Below are positions 1 to 8,628 of a DNA stretch of 35,248 nt, in pieces. Within the stretch, counting starts at the first letter, position 1. Every line of letters starts with the position of its first letter. Made by a program: the position numbers and the translations under genes. Source of the stretch: an uncultured Mycoplasmatota bacterium (GTDB lineage: Bacteria > Bacillota_I > Bacilli_A > RF39 > UBA660); assembly GCA_948465965.1 (NCBI GenBank), contig CAOJYR010000015.1, positions 1-35,248 on the forward strand, in the 5' to 3' direction. A model generated the notes under the pieces. It had not been told where the DNA came from, made no database searches, and worked only from the letters and a program-made list of their open reading frames with translations.

Positions 1-17
1 CGCTAAAGCTTTTTTGG

Positions 18-45
18 AACCCCCAGTAGAACTGGGGGTTTTCTT
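18..45 (+). terminator. Rho-independent terminator of an off-window gene
   Basis: A nine-base stem (AACCCCCAG with CTGGGGGTT, loop TAGAA) is followed by TTTTCTTT on the plus strand. The U-tract lies only on the plus side, so it most likely ends a rightward gene lying before the window. The first 17 bases contain nothing I can assign. Confidence 0.8.
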
Positions 46-65
46 TACACAAAAAAAAGAAGAAA

Positions 66-404
66 CTATTTCTTCTTTCCTAATTTATTACTAATATCTG
101 TAAGCAAAGCTATAATATGTCCTATTGCAAAAAAGAATAAACATACTAAAAAACTTATAAACCAAAAGAATATCATTAACGAAAAATTAAATTCCGTAGT
201 AGTACAAACAGAATAAAAATTAGAACTATTACCACACACAGGAAATAAATTTCCTAAAATAATTCCTACACAAAAACAAACAAAATAAGTAATAACTGAA
301 AATTTTTGATAACCATTTAATTTATAATTTTCAACCTCTTTTGTAATATTGTTTAATTTAGGAAGATCTTTTCGTGCCTTCTCTATCTCTTCAAACATAT
401 TCAT
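66..404 (-). CDS. Unknown small membrane protein, two transmembrane segments
   Basis: I do not recognise this 112-residue protein. A charged N-terminal stretch of about 40 residues is followed by two hydrophobic segments separated by a short loop with two cysteines, and a basic C-terminus ending in three lysines. The start at 404 is chosen because the GGGGG ribosome binding site lies nine bases upstream; the ATG at 413 would abut that site directly, and upstream extension would run back into the neighbouring gene. It follows the 268-residue membrane protein immediately and is almost certainly cotranslated with it. No enzymatic motif is visible; a role in a membrane complex with its neighbour is only inference. 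Confidence 0.6.
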   Translation of the reverse strand: MNMFEEIEKARKDLPKLNNITKEVENYKLNGYQKFSVITYFVCFCVGIILGNLFPVCGNSSNFYSVCTTTEFNFSLMIFFWFISFLVCLFFFAIGHIIALLTDISNKLGKKK

Positions 405-405
405 A

Positions 406-1212
406 TTATTCATCCCCCTTCTTTTTAGTTCCTTTATTCCTTTTATTATTAGTTTTATCCACCTTAGCATCGTCCAATTTTTCTTTAATTTCATCAATTA
501 CTTCACTAGATTTTTCCTCTATTACTTCTTTAATATCATGAACTACTTCCTCTATATTTTCCTTAACTGACCCTAAATCATTATTCGTACAAGTCTTATT
601 TTCTTTGCCATCTAAAAACACACCATATAAATAAATATATCTAGCAAAAAGAATAATATAAAGACAGTCCAAAATAGCCAAAACTGTACCATCAAAGGAT
701 GTTGTAAAAATCAAATTAAGTGCCAGCAAAGTAACATCTAAAATAGTAACAATATAAAAATAAGAATCATTTTTCACCTCATTAAAAGGTGATTTTTCAA
801 GTTTAAAATCTTTCCATATTCTAGTACCTCTAAAGAATAGATGAACTAAATATATTAAAAGCACGAAATGAAGAGCCAAATTAACAAAAGATGTTAAAGA
901 AAACGACTGAAAAACTGTAAGTAGTGATGTAATACTTGTAAGTAAATATAACACAATTAAAAATAAATTTAAAAAATTAAAATACTTTTTACCAGTATAA
1001 GTTTTTAAGGCTACAAAATAAACTAAAGTTATTAAATATATACTATTATGATTTACAATGTTCTTTAAAATAACAATAGTACTTAGATTACTGTTAACTG
1101 CAAAAGACTGACTTAAAATAATTATAACAGCAATAAGTCCTATAATTACATTGATAACCATACCCGGATTATCAAACCAACCAACTTCATTTTGTTTTTT
1201 ATCTATATTCAT
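406..1212 (-). CDS. Unknown multi-pass membrane protein with charged coiled-coil tail
   Basis: This 268-residue protein has about six hydrophobic segments across residues 15-200. A hydrophilic tail follows from about 205, made of Glu/Lys/Ile heptad-like sequence and ending in a run of lysines. The tail looks like an amphipathic helix or coiled coil on the cytoplasmic side. AGGAGG lies seven bases before the ATG. The gene is divergent from der, and its stop sits two bases before the start of the downstream small membrane protein, so the two form an operon. I recognise no family. No signal peptide or catalytic motif is seen. Confidence 0.6.
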   Translation of the reverse strand: MNIDKKQNEVGWFDNPGMVINVIIGLIAVIIILSQSFAVNSNLSTIVILKNIVNHNSIYLITLVYFVALKTYTGKKYFNFLNLFLIVLYLLTSITSLLTVFQSFSLTSFVNLALHFVLLIYLVHLFFRGTRIWKDFKLEKSPFNEVKNDSYFYIVTILDVTLLALNLIFTTSFDGTVLAILDCLYIILFARYIYLYGVFLDGKENKTCTNNDLGSVKENIEEVVHDIKEVIEEKSSEVIDEIKEKLDDAKVDKTNNKRNKGTKKKGDE

Positions 1213-1279
1213 AAATATCCTCCTATCATAACAATTATATCACAAGAATATTAACTTTTTTATTGAAAAGAAAAATTTC

Positions 1280-1308
1280 TTTAAAATTTCACAATCCTAT
1301 GATATAAT
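1280..1308 (+). promoter_or_regulatory. Predicted sigma-A promoter of der
   Basis: TTTAAA at 1280-1285 and TATAAT at 1303-1308 are separated by 17 bases. The der start codon lies 24 bases further on, leaving room for a short leader and the GGAGGGG ribosome binding site. The -10 is perfect and the -35 is moderate. Confidence 0.6.
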
Positions 1309-1331
1309 ACCAGTGAATTGGAGGGGATATT

Positions 1332-2639
1332 ATGTCTATACCAACAGTTGCTTTAGTAGGACGACCAAATGTTGGAAAGTCTACTCTATTTAATAAAATA
1401 GTAGGTAAAAAGATTTCAATAATTGAAGACTTTCCTGGTGTAACTAGAGATAGAATTTACCAAACAACCACTTATAATAATAAAAAATTCCATTTAGTAG
1501 ATACAGGGGGAATTGATGCTAGTAAATTAGCGTTTAATGATGAAATTAAAATGCAAGCAGAAATTGCCATAAATGATGCAGATATTGTTGTCTTTATCGT
1601 TGATGGAAAAGAAGGGTTAACTAGTAATGATTTAATCGTTAGAGATCTTTTAAGAAAAAGTAAAAAAGAAGTAATTGTCGCTATCAACAAAGTTGATGTA
1701 AAAACTGCTAAAGATAATATTTATGATTTTTATGAACTTGGATTTGATGAATATATTCCCATTAGTAGTATTCATAATACCGGTTATATAGAATTAATGA
1801 ATGCTATAACAAAAAACTTTAAAGAATATGAAGAAGAAGAAGATAATAGATTAAAATTTTCATTTATTGGACGCCCTAATGTTGGTAAAAGCAGTTTAAT
1901 GAATGCCCTACTAAACGAAGAACGCGTCGTAGTATCAGATGTAGCAGGTACAACAAGAGACTCAATTGACTCAGTTTTAAAATACCATAATGAAGAATAT
2001 ATACTTATTGATACTGCTGGAATGAGAAAAAAGGGAAAAGTATTTGAATCAGTCGAGAAATATAGCTTATTTCGTTCCCTAAAATCAATAGATAGAAGCG
2101 ATATCTGCTTAGTAGTAATAAACGCCGAAGAAGGAATTACAGAACACGATAAACATATCGCTGGATATGCAATAGAACGTGGAAAAGGATTAATTTTTGT
2201 TGTAAATAAATGGGACACAGTAAAAGACAAAACAATCAATGAATACGAAAAATTAATGCGCGCAGAATTTCAATTCGCAACCTATGCTCCTATTATCTTC
2301 GTATCTGCCCTAACCAAAAAAAGACTTCATACTCTAATGCCAGCAGTAATCAAAGTTGGAGAAAATATAAAAAGAGAAATACCAACTAGTATTTTAAATA
2401 ATGTAATATTAGATGCTTATCAGTTAAATATTCCCCCATCATATAAAGGGAAACGATTAAAAATTTACTTTTCATCGCAAACAGGGACAAAGCCACCCAA
2501 ATTTACTCTACGTGTAAATAATAAGGGATTAATTCACTTCTCCTATGAAAGATATCTAGAAAATAAACTTAGAGAAAATTTTGAACTTACAGGAACACCT
2601 ATAGTATTACAGTTCAAAAATAGAAATGGTGATGAATAA
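1332..2639 (+). CDS. der: Ribosome biogenesis GTPase Der (EngA)
   Basis: Der is a double-domain GTPase that assists late maturation of the 50S ribosomal subunit in the cytoplasm. The 435-residue product has the family's usual length. It carries two complete G domains: the first P-loop GRPNVGKS at residues 10-17 with DTGG (G3) and NKVD (G4), and a second GRPNVGKS near residue 180 with DTAG and NKWD. The C-terminal KH-like domain follows from about 350. GGAGGGG sits seven bases before the ATG. Its stop overlaps the start of the next gene by one base (TAATG), so the two are translationally coupled. In Bacillus subtilis der lies shortly upstream of spoIVA, and the same order is kept here with different genes between. 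Confidence 0.97.
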   Translation: MSIPTVALVGRPNVGKSTLFNKIVGKKISIIEDFPGVTRDRIYQTTTYNNKKFHLVDTGGIDASKLAFNDEIKMQAEIAINDADIVVFIVDGKEGLTSNDLIVRDLLRKSKKEVIVAINKVDVKTAKDNIYDFYELGFDEYIPISSIHNTGYIELMNAITKNFKEYEEEEDNRLKFSFIGRPNVGKSSLMNALLNEERVVVSDVAGTTRDSIDSVLKYHNEEYILIDTAGMRKKGKVFESVEKYSLFRSLKSIDRSDICLVVINAEEGITEHDKHIAGYAIERGKGLIFVVNKWDTVKDKTINEYEKLMRAEFQFATYAPIIFVSALTKKRLHTLMPAVIKVGENIKREIPTSILNNVILDAYQLNIPPSYKGKRLKIYFSSQTGTKPPKFTLRVNNKGLIHFSYERYLENKLRENFELTGTPIVLQFKNRNGDE

Positions 2640-2980
2640 TGCTACTAAATGGAAATAATTTTAATAATAACCAAAATAATTTTGGAAATAATAATTTAAA
2701 TCATAATAATGGTTTTATAAAAACAAACTTTAAAAGAAATGATCCATACGAAAATATTAACAATAACAACAAAAGCAATAACCGGCTTGGATTCAATGAA
2801 GAATTATCAACTTATAAACATACAAATCCAACAAATGATATAGACATGTATGATAAATCAATCGCCATGCTCCATGAAAGATATGAAAACAATTTAATAT
2901 CTTTAGATGAATTCCAAAAAAAATGTGCGCAAATTGGAAAGAAAAAAAGAGCTGCTTTAGAAAATAGAAATAAATATTAA
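2639..2980 (+). CDS. Asn-rich small protein with SHOCT-like C-terminus
   Basis: This 113-residue protein has a low-complexity N-terminal half dominated by asparagine, probably disordered. A short helical C-terminal unit of about 35 residues (MLHERYENNLISLDEFQKK) resembles the SHOCT short C-terminal domain, in which a brief helix precedes an 'L..G.IT.eEF...K' pattern. The start codon overlaps the der stop and uses the GGTGA inside der's last codons. No membrane segment or enzyme motif is present. It could be a der-linked accessory or a spore-associated protein, but nothing in the sequence decides this. Confidence 0.65.
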   Translation: MLLNGNNFNNNQNNFGNNNLNHNNGFIKTNFKRNDPYENINNNNKSNNRLGFNEELSTYKHTNPTNDIDMYDKSIAMLHERYENNLISLDEFQKKCAQIGKKKRAALENRNKY

Positions 2981-3022
2981 ACAAAATAAAATCTCCAACA
3001 TATAATTATATAGGAGGTTTTT

Positions 3023-3262
3023 ATGTTTGGAGATAACTTTTTTAAACGTGTAGAAAATAAAACAAATGTGGATAAAAATACCATTATGTCACTTGCTAAA
3101 AAATTACAAAATTCCAATATGAAAGACGAAAAAAACTTAAGGGAAATAGTAAAAGAAATTAGTACAATGACAGGAAAAGAAGTATCAAAAGAAAAAGAAG
3201 ATAAAATTGTAAATGCAATTATAAAAGACAATATTCCTAAAGATATTGATAAAATGTTCTAA
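3023..3262 (+). CDS. spoVIF: Stage VI sporulation protein F (SpoVIF/YjcC family)
   Basis: SpoVIF is a small protein needed late in spore formation; in Bacillus subtilis it is made in the mother cell and supports coat assembly and GerE-dependent expression. The 79-residue product shows the family pattern: an FFK.VE.KT.V N-terminus, LAKKLQ near residue 28, an LREIVKEIS helix, MTGKEVSKE, and a KIV.AII tail. AGGAGG lies six bases before the ATG. It is followed directly by a terminator and sits between der and spoIVA, giving a small sporulation group. The assignment rests on remembered family sequence, so the exact subfamily needs a profile search. Confidence 0.85.
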   Translation: MFGDNFFKRVENKTNVDKNTIMSLAKKLQNSNMKDEKNLREIVKEISTMTGKEVSKEKEDKIVNAIIKDNIPKDIDKMF

Positions 3263-3267
3263 AAAAT

Positions 3268-3288
3268 CTAACTAAGGTTAGTTTTTTT
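3268..3288 (+). terminator. Terminator after spoVIF
   Basis: CTAAC and GTTAG pair around a TAAG loop, flanked by A-rich sequence upstream and seven T residues downstream. It begins six bases after the spoVIF stop. Confidence 0.75.
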
Positions 3289-3392
3289 ATTTTTATACTA
3301 ATAAAATGAGTAAATATACAAATTATAATAAGTATTTAATACTATTTTATACCTATTTATGATAAACTATTATTAGCTTAGGAGGATAAATT

Positions 3393-4412
3393 ATGTATTG
3401 TAATAAATGTGGAAAAAAATTAATAGATGGAACTAAATTTTGTACAAATTGTGGAACAAAACTAAAAAATGGCCATGAAGATCAATTTAATTATAGTTAT
3501 AACTACAATAGTAGTGATGATGATTATAAAAAAGCATACATTGGGAATAACTACGATAAAATAAAAGATGGAAAATTCTCTATCCCAGCATTTATCTTTG
3601 GAGGTTACTACTTCTTATATAGAAAGTTATGGTTATATGCCTTTATACTAATTATTACAAATTTTGTTATCACATTTTTTATTAAAGAATACAGTTCTGT
3701 AATAATTATTGTCTTATATATTTTAGTGGGAATAAAATTTAATAGTTTCTATTTACAAAAAGTTGATCAAAATATTGAAAAAATAAAACAACAAAATATA
3801 GATAAAACAAGTAATGAATTATTAAATGAATGTAGAAAAAAAGGTGGCGTTAGCCCAGCTGCAGTCATCATCGTATTTCTTATAATATTTACAATAGGAT
3901 TTATTATAGGACTAACGACAACTGTAAATGAAATTTTCCAAAACATTAAAGATATTCCCTTCGAAGAAAAATATAAAAATAATAGTAATGATACCTACAT
4001 AGAAGAATTAACATATCAAATACCAGAAGGATTTATAAAAACCAACTACAACACAAAAGACTACAAAAGTTATACCTATAATACAGGTAGTGATTTCTGT
4101 TCCATAAGAATGGAATACAATGAATTTACAAATCTATACAAGACAAAAGAAGAATACTTAAAATCACATATATATACAAATCAAAACGACGAAGTAAGCA
4201 ATATAACAGAAGAAACAATAAATAATACAGTCTGGGGTCTTATAAAAGTAACTACCTCTAACAGTAAAGAATATAACTATGCCACTATCTACAATAACAA
4301 AATTTATAATATAGAATATAAAGTATATTCTAACGATAACGAGTTATGTAGCAAAAAGTATTTAGAATTAATAAATAGTCTGTCATTTACAAAAAATAAT
4401 AATAGTGTATAA
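3393..4412 (+). CDS. Zinc-ribbon membrane protein with DUF2628-like region
   Basis: A 339-residue protein. Residues 3-23 form a zinc ribbon (CNKCG ... CTNCG, four cysteines). After a Tyr/Asn/Asp-rich linker, residues 55-115 carry the 'PAFIFGGYYFLYRKLW' pattern and two membrane helices typical of DUF2628. A further strong membrane helix lies near residues 155-175, and an extracellular domain of about 150 residues follows. AGGAGG is seven bases before the ATG. The gene has its own terminator and lies just upstream of spoIVA. The function is unknown; the cytoplasmic metal-binding knuckle with an outer domain suggests a sensor or scaffold, but that is inference. Confidence 0.8.
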   Translation: MYCNKCGKKLIDGTKFCTNCGTKLKNGHEDQFNYSYNYNSSDDDYKKAYIGNNYDKIKDGKFSIPAFIFGGYYFLYRKLWLYAFILIITNFVITFFIKEYSSVIIIVLYILVGIKFNSFYLQKVDQNIEKIKQQNIDKTSNELLNECRKKGGVSPAAVIIVFLIIFTIGFIIGLTTTVNEIFQNIKDIPFEEKYKNNSNDTYIEELTYQIPEGFIKTNYNTKDYKSYTYNTGSDFCSIRMEYNEFTNLYKTKEEYLKSHIYTNQNDEVSNITEETINNTVWGLIKVTTSNSKEYNYATIYNNKIYNIEYKVYSNDNELCSKKYLELINSLSFTKNNNSV

Positions 4413-4413
4413 C

Positions 4414-4457
4414 AGAATAAATTTCACATCGAGTAGAGAAATTTGTTCTTTTTTTTT
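4414..4457 (+). terminator. Terminator between the zinc-ribbon gene and spoIVA
   Basis: A 12-base stem (4414-4425 with 4438-4449, one T-G pair) is followed by eight T residues. It isolates spoIVA transcription from the upstream gene. Confidence 0.85.
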
Positions 4458-4499
4458 ATCTAAATACATAAGGTTTTACTGTATAAGGAGAATGTGTAT

Positions 4500-5975
4500 A
4501 TGGATAAACAAGAAATTATTAAAAATATAGCGCAAAGAAGTGGAGGAGATATTTATCTAGGTGTAGTTGGAGCTGTACGTACTGGAAAATCAACCTTTAT
4601 TAAAAAAATGGTAGAAACTCTAGTAGTACCAAATATTGAAGATGAATATGAACGAAAAAGAGCTCTAGATGAAATCCCCCAAAGTGCTGCTGGAAAAACA
4701 ATTATGACTACAGAACCAAAATTTGTTCCTAATAATACTGCAAATATTAAAATTGATGATTTTACATGCAATATTAGATTAATCGATTGTGTTGGTTATA
4801 TGATAGATAAAGCAATAGGCGCAACAGATGAAAATGGTCCACGTATGGTAAAAACTCCATGGTATAACGAAGAAATACCATTTATAGAAGCAGCGGAGAT
4901 TGGTACTGAAAAAGTAATTAAAGACCATTCAACAATAGGTATCGTTGTAACAACAGATGGCTCTATTGGAGAATTTGAAAGAAATGATTATCTGGAAGCT
5001 GAATCTAGAGTAATAAATGAACTAAAAAATATTGGTAAACCATTCATTGTACTTTTAAACACCACTCATCCAACTTTACCTGAAACAATACGTCTAGCTG
5101 AATCGCTAAAAGAAGAACACAATGTACCAGTAATGCCAATCAGTATTGAAGCCATGAATGAAAAAGATATGTACGATATTTTAAGAGAGGCTTTATATGA
5201 ATTCCCAGTATTAGAAGTAAAAGTCAATATGCCAGAATGGATTGCTATACTAAATCACGATCATAAAGTAAAAGAAAGTTATATAGAGTCAATTAAAGAA
5301 AGTGTAATAGAAATTGACAAATTAAGAGATATAGATAGCATAACCAGTCACTTCCTGGCAAACGACATGATAGAAAAGGCATACCTTTCGGATGTTGATC
5401 CATCTACTGGAATAATTACAATAACCCTAACAGCACCAGCTGACTTATATAACAAAACACTTACTGATATAATAAAAATTGATGTAAAAAACAAAGCAGA
5501 TTTACTAGCACTATTTCAGGACTTTAATATCGCCAAAAAAGAATATGATCAAATTAAATATGCCTTAAAAATGGTAAAACAAACTGGCTATGGAGTCGCA
5601 ACACCTTCAATCGAAGATATGAAACTAGATAAACCAGAAATCATAAAACAAGGTCCTCGCTATGGTGTTAAATTAAAAGCAGTTGCCCCATCTATTCACA
5701 TGATAAGAGTTGACGTTGAATCCACCTTCGAACCAATTATAGGAAGTGAGGTACAAAGTAAAGAATTAATTGATTACATAATGCAAGGTAAAGATAAAGG
5801 CCCGAACGACATCTGGAAAAGCGAGATATTTGGACGTAGTCTAGATTCAATAGTACAAGAAGGAATTCAATCAAAAATAAACCTAATGCCAGATAATATC
5901 AGATTTAAACTACAAACAACCCTTTCTAAAGTAGTGAATAAAGGCTCAAACAATATGATAGCTATAGTAATATAA
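4500..5975 (+). CDS. spoIVA: Stage IV sporulation protein A, spore coat ATPase
   Basis: SpoIVA is a mother-cell ATPase that polymerises on the forespore surface and forms the base layer of the spore coat. The 491-residue product matches the usual length (about 492). The Walker A motif GAVRTGKST lies at residues 24-32, preceded by the hallmark GGDIYLGVV. The conserved PQSAAGKTIMTTEPKFVPN follows, then a DCVGY segment in the Walker B region, and the C-terminal half contains DIFGRSLDSIVQEGIQ. ATG 4500 is chosen over an in-frame GTG at 4494 because AGGAG lies nine bases before it. Expression is expected from a sigma-E promoter, but I could not find a convincing one. Its presence shows the organism makes, or recently made, endospores. 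Confidence 0.98.
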   Translation: MDKQEIIKNIAQRSGGDIYLGVVGAVRTGKSTFIKKMVETLVVPNIEDEYERKRALDEIPQSAAGKTIMTTEPKFVPNNTANIKIDDFTCNIRLIDCVGYMIDKAIGATDENGPRMVKTPWYNEEIPFIEAAEIGTEKVIKDHSTIGIVVTTDGSIGEFERNDYLEAESRVINELKNIGKPFIVLLNTTHPTLPETIRLAESLKEEHNVPVMPISIEAMNEKDMYDILREALYEFPVLEVKVNMPEWIAILNHDHKVKESYIESIKESVIEIDKLRDIDSITSHFLANDMIEKAYLSDVDPSTGIITITLTAPADLYNKTLTDIIKIDVKNKADLLALFQDFNIAKKEYDQIKYALKMVKQTGYGVATPSIEDMKLDKPEIIKQGPRYGVKLKAVAPSIHMIRVDVESTFEPIIGSEVQSKELIDYIMQGKDKGPNDIWKSEIFGRSLDSIVQEGIQSKINLMPDNIRFKLQTTLSKVVNKGSNNMIAIVI

Positions 5976-6038
5976 GATATATAAAAACACTGAAAATAAT
6001 GTGAACCCTTTTAAAAACATCAATAAAAAAGTAATATA

Positions 6039-6076
6039 TAATAATCCATAGATAAACTTGTGGATTATTATTTTGT
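6039..6076 (+). terminator. Terminator of spoIVA
   Basis: A perfect ten-base stem (TAATAATCCA, 6039-6048, with TGGATTATTA, 6061-6070) is followed by TTTTGTTTTA on the plus strand. Confidence 0.8.
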
Positions 6077-6097
6077 TTTATCCCAAAACATAATAAA

Positions 6098-6123
6098 AAT
6101 ACACCTCCCTTTGAAAGTGTATT
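6098..6123 (-). terminator. Candidate terminator of the BspA-type gene
   Basis: AATACAC at 6098-6104 pairs with GTGTATT at 6117-6123. Read on the minus strand it is followed by a short TTTTTATTA tail. The loop is 12 bases and the tail weak, so this is tentative. Confidence 0.45.
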
Positions 6124-6159
6124 ATACTATTCTTTATTAAAATGCTTTTTATACAATAA

Positions 6160-8508
6160 CTAACTACTTTTTACAATATCCCCATTAGCATTAAATTGAT
6201 AAATAGAGTCCGCTGCAAAGATAACTTTTGACTTTCCTAATGATTTTAATGTATTTAAATCATTCGTCTGAATAGAAGTTATAGTACTAGGAATATATAT
6301 AGTACTAGCTGCTAAACCATATATAAATGCACCCTGTGTACTTTCAACACCTTCCTCTATTGTTATTACTCCTGTTTTAGCTGTTGGAACATACCACAAT
6401 GTTTTACCTGTCTTACTATAAAGAATTCCATCAATTGTTTTATATCTTGGATTAGAATCCTTTACCTCAATTTCATATACGCCAGTATACTTATATAGTG
6501 CATTACCAAGTTGATTCAAATTATTTCTAACAACATTCAAACTATCAGGAAGCACAATTTTCTTAAGTCTTGTACTTGGATTTGCCAAGTAATCACTCCC
6601 AGCTCTACTAAATGCCATTTGATCTAAAATAATTACTCCTTCTGGTATTGTATAAACACTACCTACTTTAGATGCAGGATAACTAATTAATCGAGTAGCA
6701 TCTTTTGTAAATAAAACCCCATCTATGGCCTTAAAATCATTGTTTCCTTCTTCTACTTTAAACTCTTTAATATATTTAGTTGCAAAATTATAAAAATTAT
6801 GTGTTCCCTCAGTCTCGCTAGCACCTATCATCTTTACTGATCTAGGTATAGTTAAACTTGTATTTTTAAAACTCTCACAATGACTAAAGGCATGATCCTC
6901 TATAACTTCCAAAGTATTTGGTAAAGTTAGGTTCCCATTAAATCCAACACAATTATTAAATGCTGCATATTTTATCTCTGTTACCCCCTCAGGTATAGTT
7001 AAATCACCTATTAATTTTCGACATTCAATAAATGCATATTTCCCTATAGATTTTAATGTATTTGGAAGAGTTAATGTCCCATTTAGATTACCGCAATAAT
7101 AGAAAGAAGAATCTCCAATAGATGTTACTCCTTCTGGAATAACAACTTCACCAATCAAATTATTACATCCATAAAATGTATAATCTTCTATAACTTTTAG
7201 TGAATTAGATAATACCAATTTACCATTAAATCCACTACACCCTTGAAATGCACCAACCCCGACATATATAACACTATTAGGAATAATAATATCTCCAACT
7301 AAGCCTGTACAATTACCAAATGCCTGTTTTTCTATTGTTTTTAATGAATCAGATAACACCAATTTACCATTAAACCCACTACAATTTGCAAACGCCGATT
7401 TTCCTATGGACACAACATTATTTGGAATAACTAAATCGCCTTTTAACCTAGTACAATTACCAAATGCAGCCGTACCAATTGATTTTAAACTGTCTGGTAA
7501 AACTAATCCACCATTAAGTCGATTGCAACCAGTAAAAGCACCAGCACCAATCGTATCAACACCTTCAGGAATGATTAAATTTCCCGTTAAAGAACTACAT
7601 CCATTAAATGCACCAATTTCTATTTTTCTTAGCCCAGCTTCAAAACATAAACTTTTAATAGTTGTATTTGTAGTAGTCTTCTCACCAAAAATATTATAAC
7701 GCTCTGCAGCTTTTGTTGCCCCTCCAGCGTTTGGATTCCCAACTGAATAAACCCTATATCCGTCATATATAGCTGGTATAGTTAAGGCTGTCTTCTTTCC
7801 CATATATCTCGTTAACTGAATCTCTCCACTATCTAAAACAATATATTTAAACTCACCATCTACACCTATTTTTTCTTCTTCGTTACTACTAATATTTTTA
7901 ATAGATACTGTAACATTTTTTGTTTTTCCATCTATATCCTTAAGTGTAACAACTTCTTCTTCATTTGAAATATATTCTTTCGTCAATATCTTCCTATCAT
8001 TTGATAAAGTCCAACCATCAACTGGTTCTAATTCCTTATTAGATGTTATAGTAACAGTCACTGCTTTATAAGTTAATGAATCAGTACTATAATTTAGTTC
8101 TACCTCTAAATCCTTTATACTAGGACTAGGATTCAAAATAGAACTAGAATCATTATAATTTTCGTTATCTGTTTTTGTATCATTAGTGTTAGTAGTAACA
8201 TAACGTCTATCATCCCTACTATAATCTCTTCGATAAGCATAAGTATACTCCAAGTCTATTTCTGGTTTAACCACCTGAAAGGTTCCTTCATTTATATACC
8301 CATCAGTAACAGAATAATTAGAATCAGAAGAATCTTCCTCTTCTTCATCAAATTTTTTCTCAGTATAACTACCAGTTTTATCACTTGTATGACTATCACC
8401 TTTTTCTACTTTGAACATAGTACAAGAAATGGGTATTAAAAGTAGTAATAATAACAAAATTACCAATACCAATTTCTTACTATTATTGCTCTTTTCTTTC
8501 TTACTCAT
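6160..8508 (-). CDS. BspA-type leucine-rich-repeat surface protein
   Basis: A 782-residue surface protein. After a basic N-terminus, residues 12-32 form a hydrophobic signal or anchor segment ending in a single cysteine. The sequence around that cysteine (PISC) is not a standard lipobox. A Ser/Asp/Tyr-rich linker follows, then a predicted beta-sandwich near 130-205. About 14 BspA/TpLRR (LRR_5) repeats of about 23 residues span roughly 225-570, with the 'IP..V..IG..AF..C..L.G' pattern. The C-terminal part carries further repeats and two 'IDG.L(F/Y)(T/S)K' blocks. No LPXTG or SLH anchor is visible. ATG 8508 is chosen over GTG 8517 because AGGAG lies eight bases before it. Such proteins bind host or bacterial surfaces in other species; the ligand here is unknown. 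Confidence 0.88.
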   Translation of the reverse strand: MSKKEKSNNSKKLVLVILLLLLLLIPISCTMFKVEKGDSHTSDKTGSYTEKKFDEEEEDSSDSNYSVTDGYINEGTFQVVKPEIDLEYTYAYRRDYSRDDRRYVTTNTNDTKTDNENYNDSSSILNPSPSIKDLEVELNYSTDSLTYKAVTVTITSNKELEPVDGWTLSNDRKILTKEYISNEEEVVTLKDIDGKTKNVTVSIKNISSNEEEKIGVDGEFKYIVLDSGEIQLTRYMGKKTALTIPAIYDGYRVYSVGNPNAGGATKAAERYNIFGEKTTTNTTIKSLCFEAGLRKIEIGAFNGCSSLTGNLIIPEGVDTIGAGAFTGCNRLNGGLVLPDSLKSIGTAAFGNCTRLKGDLVIPNNVVSIGKSAFANCSGFNGKLVLSDSLKTIEKQAFGNCTGLVGDIIIPNSVIYVGVGAFQGCSGFNGKLVLSNSLKVIEDYTFYGCNNLIGEVVIPEGVTSIGDSSFYYCGNLNGTLTLPNTLKSIGKYAFIECRKLIGDLTIPEGVTEIKYAAFNNCVGFNGNLTLPNTLEVIEDHAFSHCESFKNTSLTIPRSVKMIGASETEGTHNFYNFATKYIKEFKVEEGNNDFKAIDGVLFTKDATRLISYPASKVGSVYTIPEGVIILDQMAFSRAGSDYLANPSTRLKKIVLPDSLNVVRNNLNQLGNALYKYTGVYEIEVKDSNPRYKTIDGILYSKTGKTLWYVPTAKTGVITIEEGVESTQGAFIYGLAASTIYIPSTITSIQTNDLNTLKSLGKSKVIFAADSIYQFNANGDIVKSS

Positions 8509-8537
8509 ACTGCACACTCCTTATTTTACCCTTATAA

Positions 8538-8566
8538 ATTATAACAAATTCCTCAAAAAAAGACAA
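8538..8566 (-). promoter_or_regulatory. Predicted sigma-A promoter of the BspA-type gene
   Basis: On the minus strand TTGTCT (8561-8566) and TATAAT (8538-8543) are 17 bases apart, with the start codon about 30 bases downstream. Confidence 0.55.
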
Positions 8567-8601
8567 TAAAAAGCAAAAAAGTTAACTTCAAACAAATGAA
8601 A

Positions 8602-8628
8602 AACTTTCCACAAAAACTGTGGAAAGTT
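8602..8628 (-). terminator. Terminator overlapping the stop of the 229-residue gene
   Basis: An 11-base perfect inverted repeat (AACTTTCCACA with TGTGGAAAGTT, five-base loop) overlaps the TAA at 8627-8629. On the minus strand the tail reads TTTTTCATTTG. Confidence 0.7.

Noticed and set aside
2990-3012. CATATAAT before spoVIF as a sigma-E or sigma-K -10 box
   Set aside because: The implied start of transcription would fall in the ribosome binding site and no matching -35 is present.
4440-4499. Sigma-E promoter for spoIVA
   Set aside because: CATAAGG is a poor -10 match and no -35 element lies at the right spacing. Expected from biology but not supported by the bases.
7406-7699. Open frame of 97 codons on the plus strand inside the BspA-type gene
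   Set aside because: No ribosome binding site, and it is fully covered by a well-supported gene on the other strand. Its sequence merely mirrors the LRR repeats.
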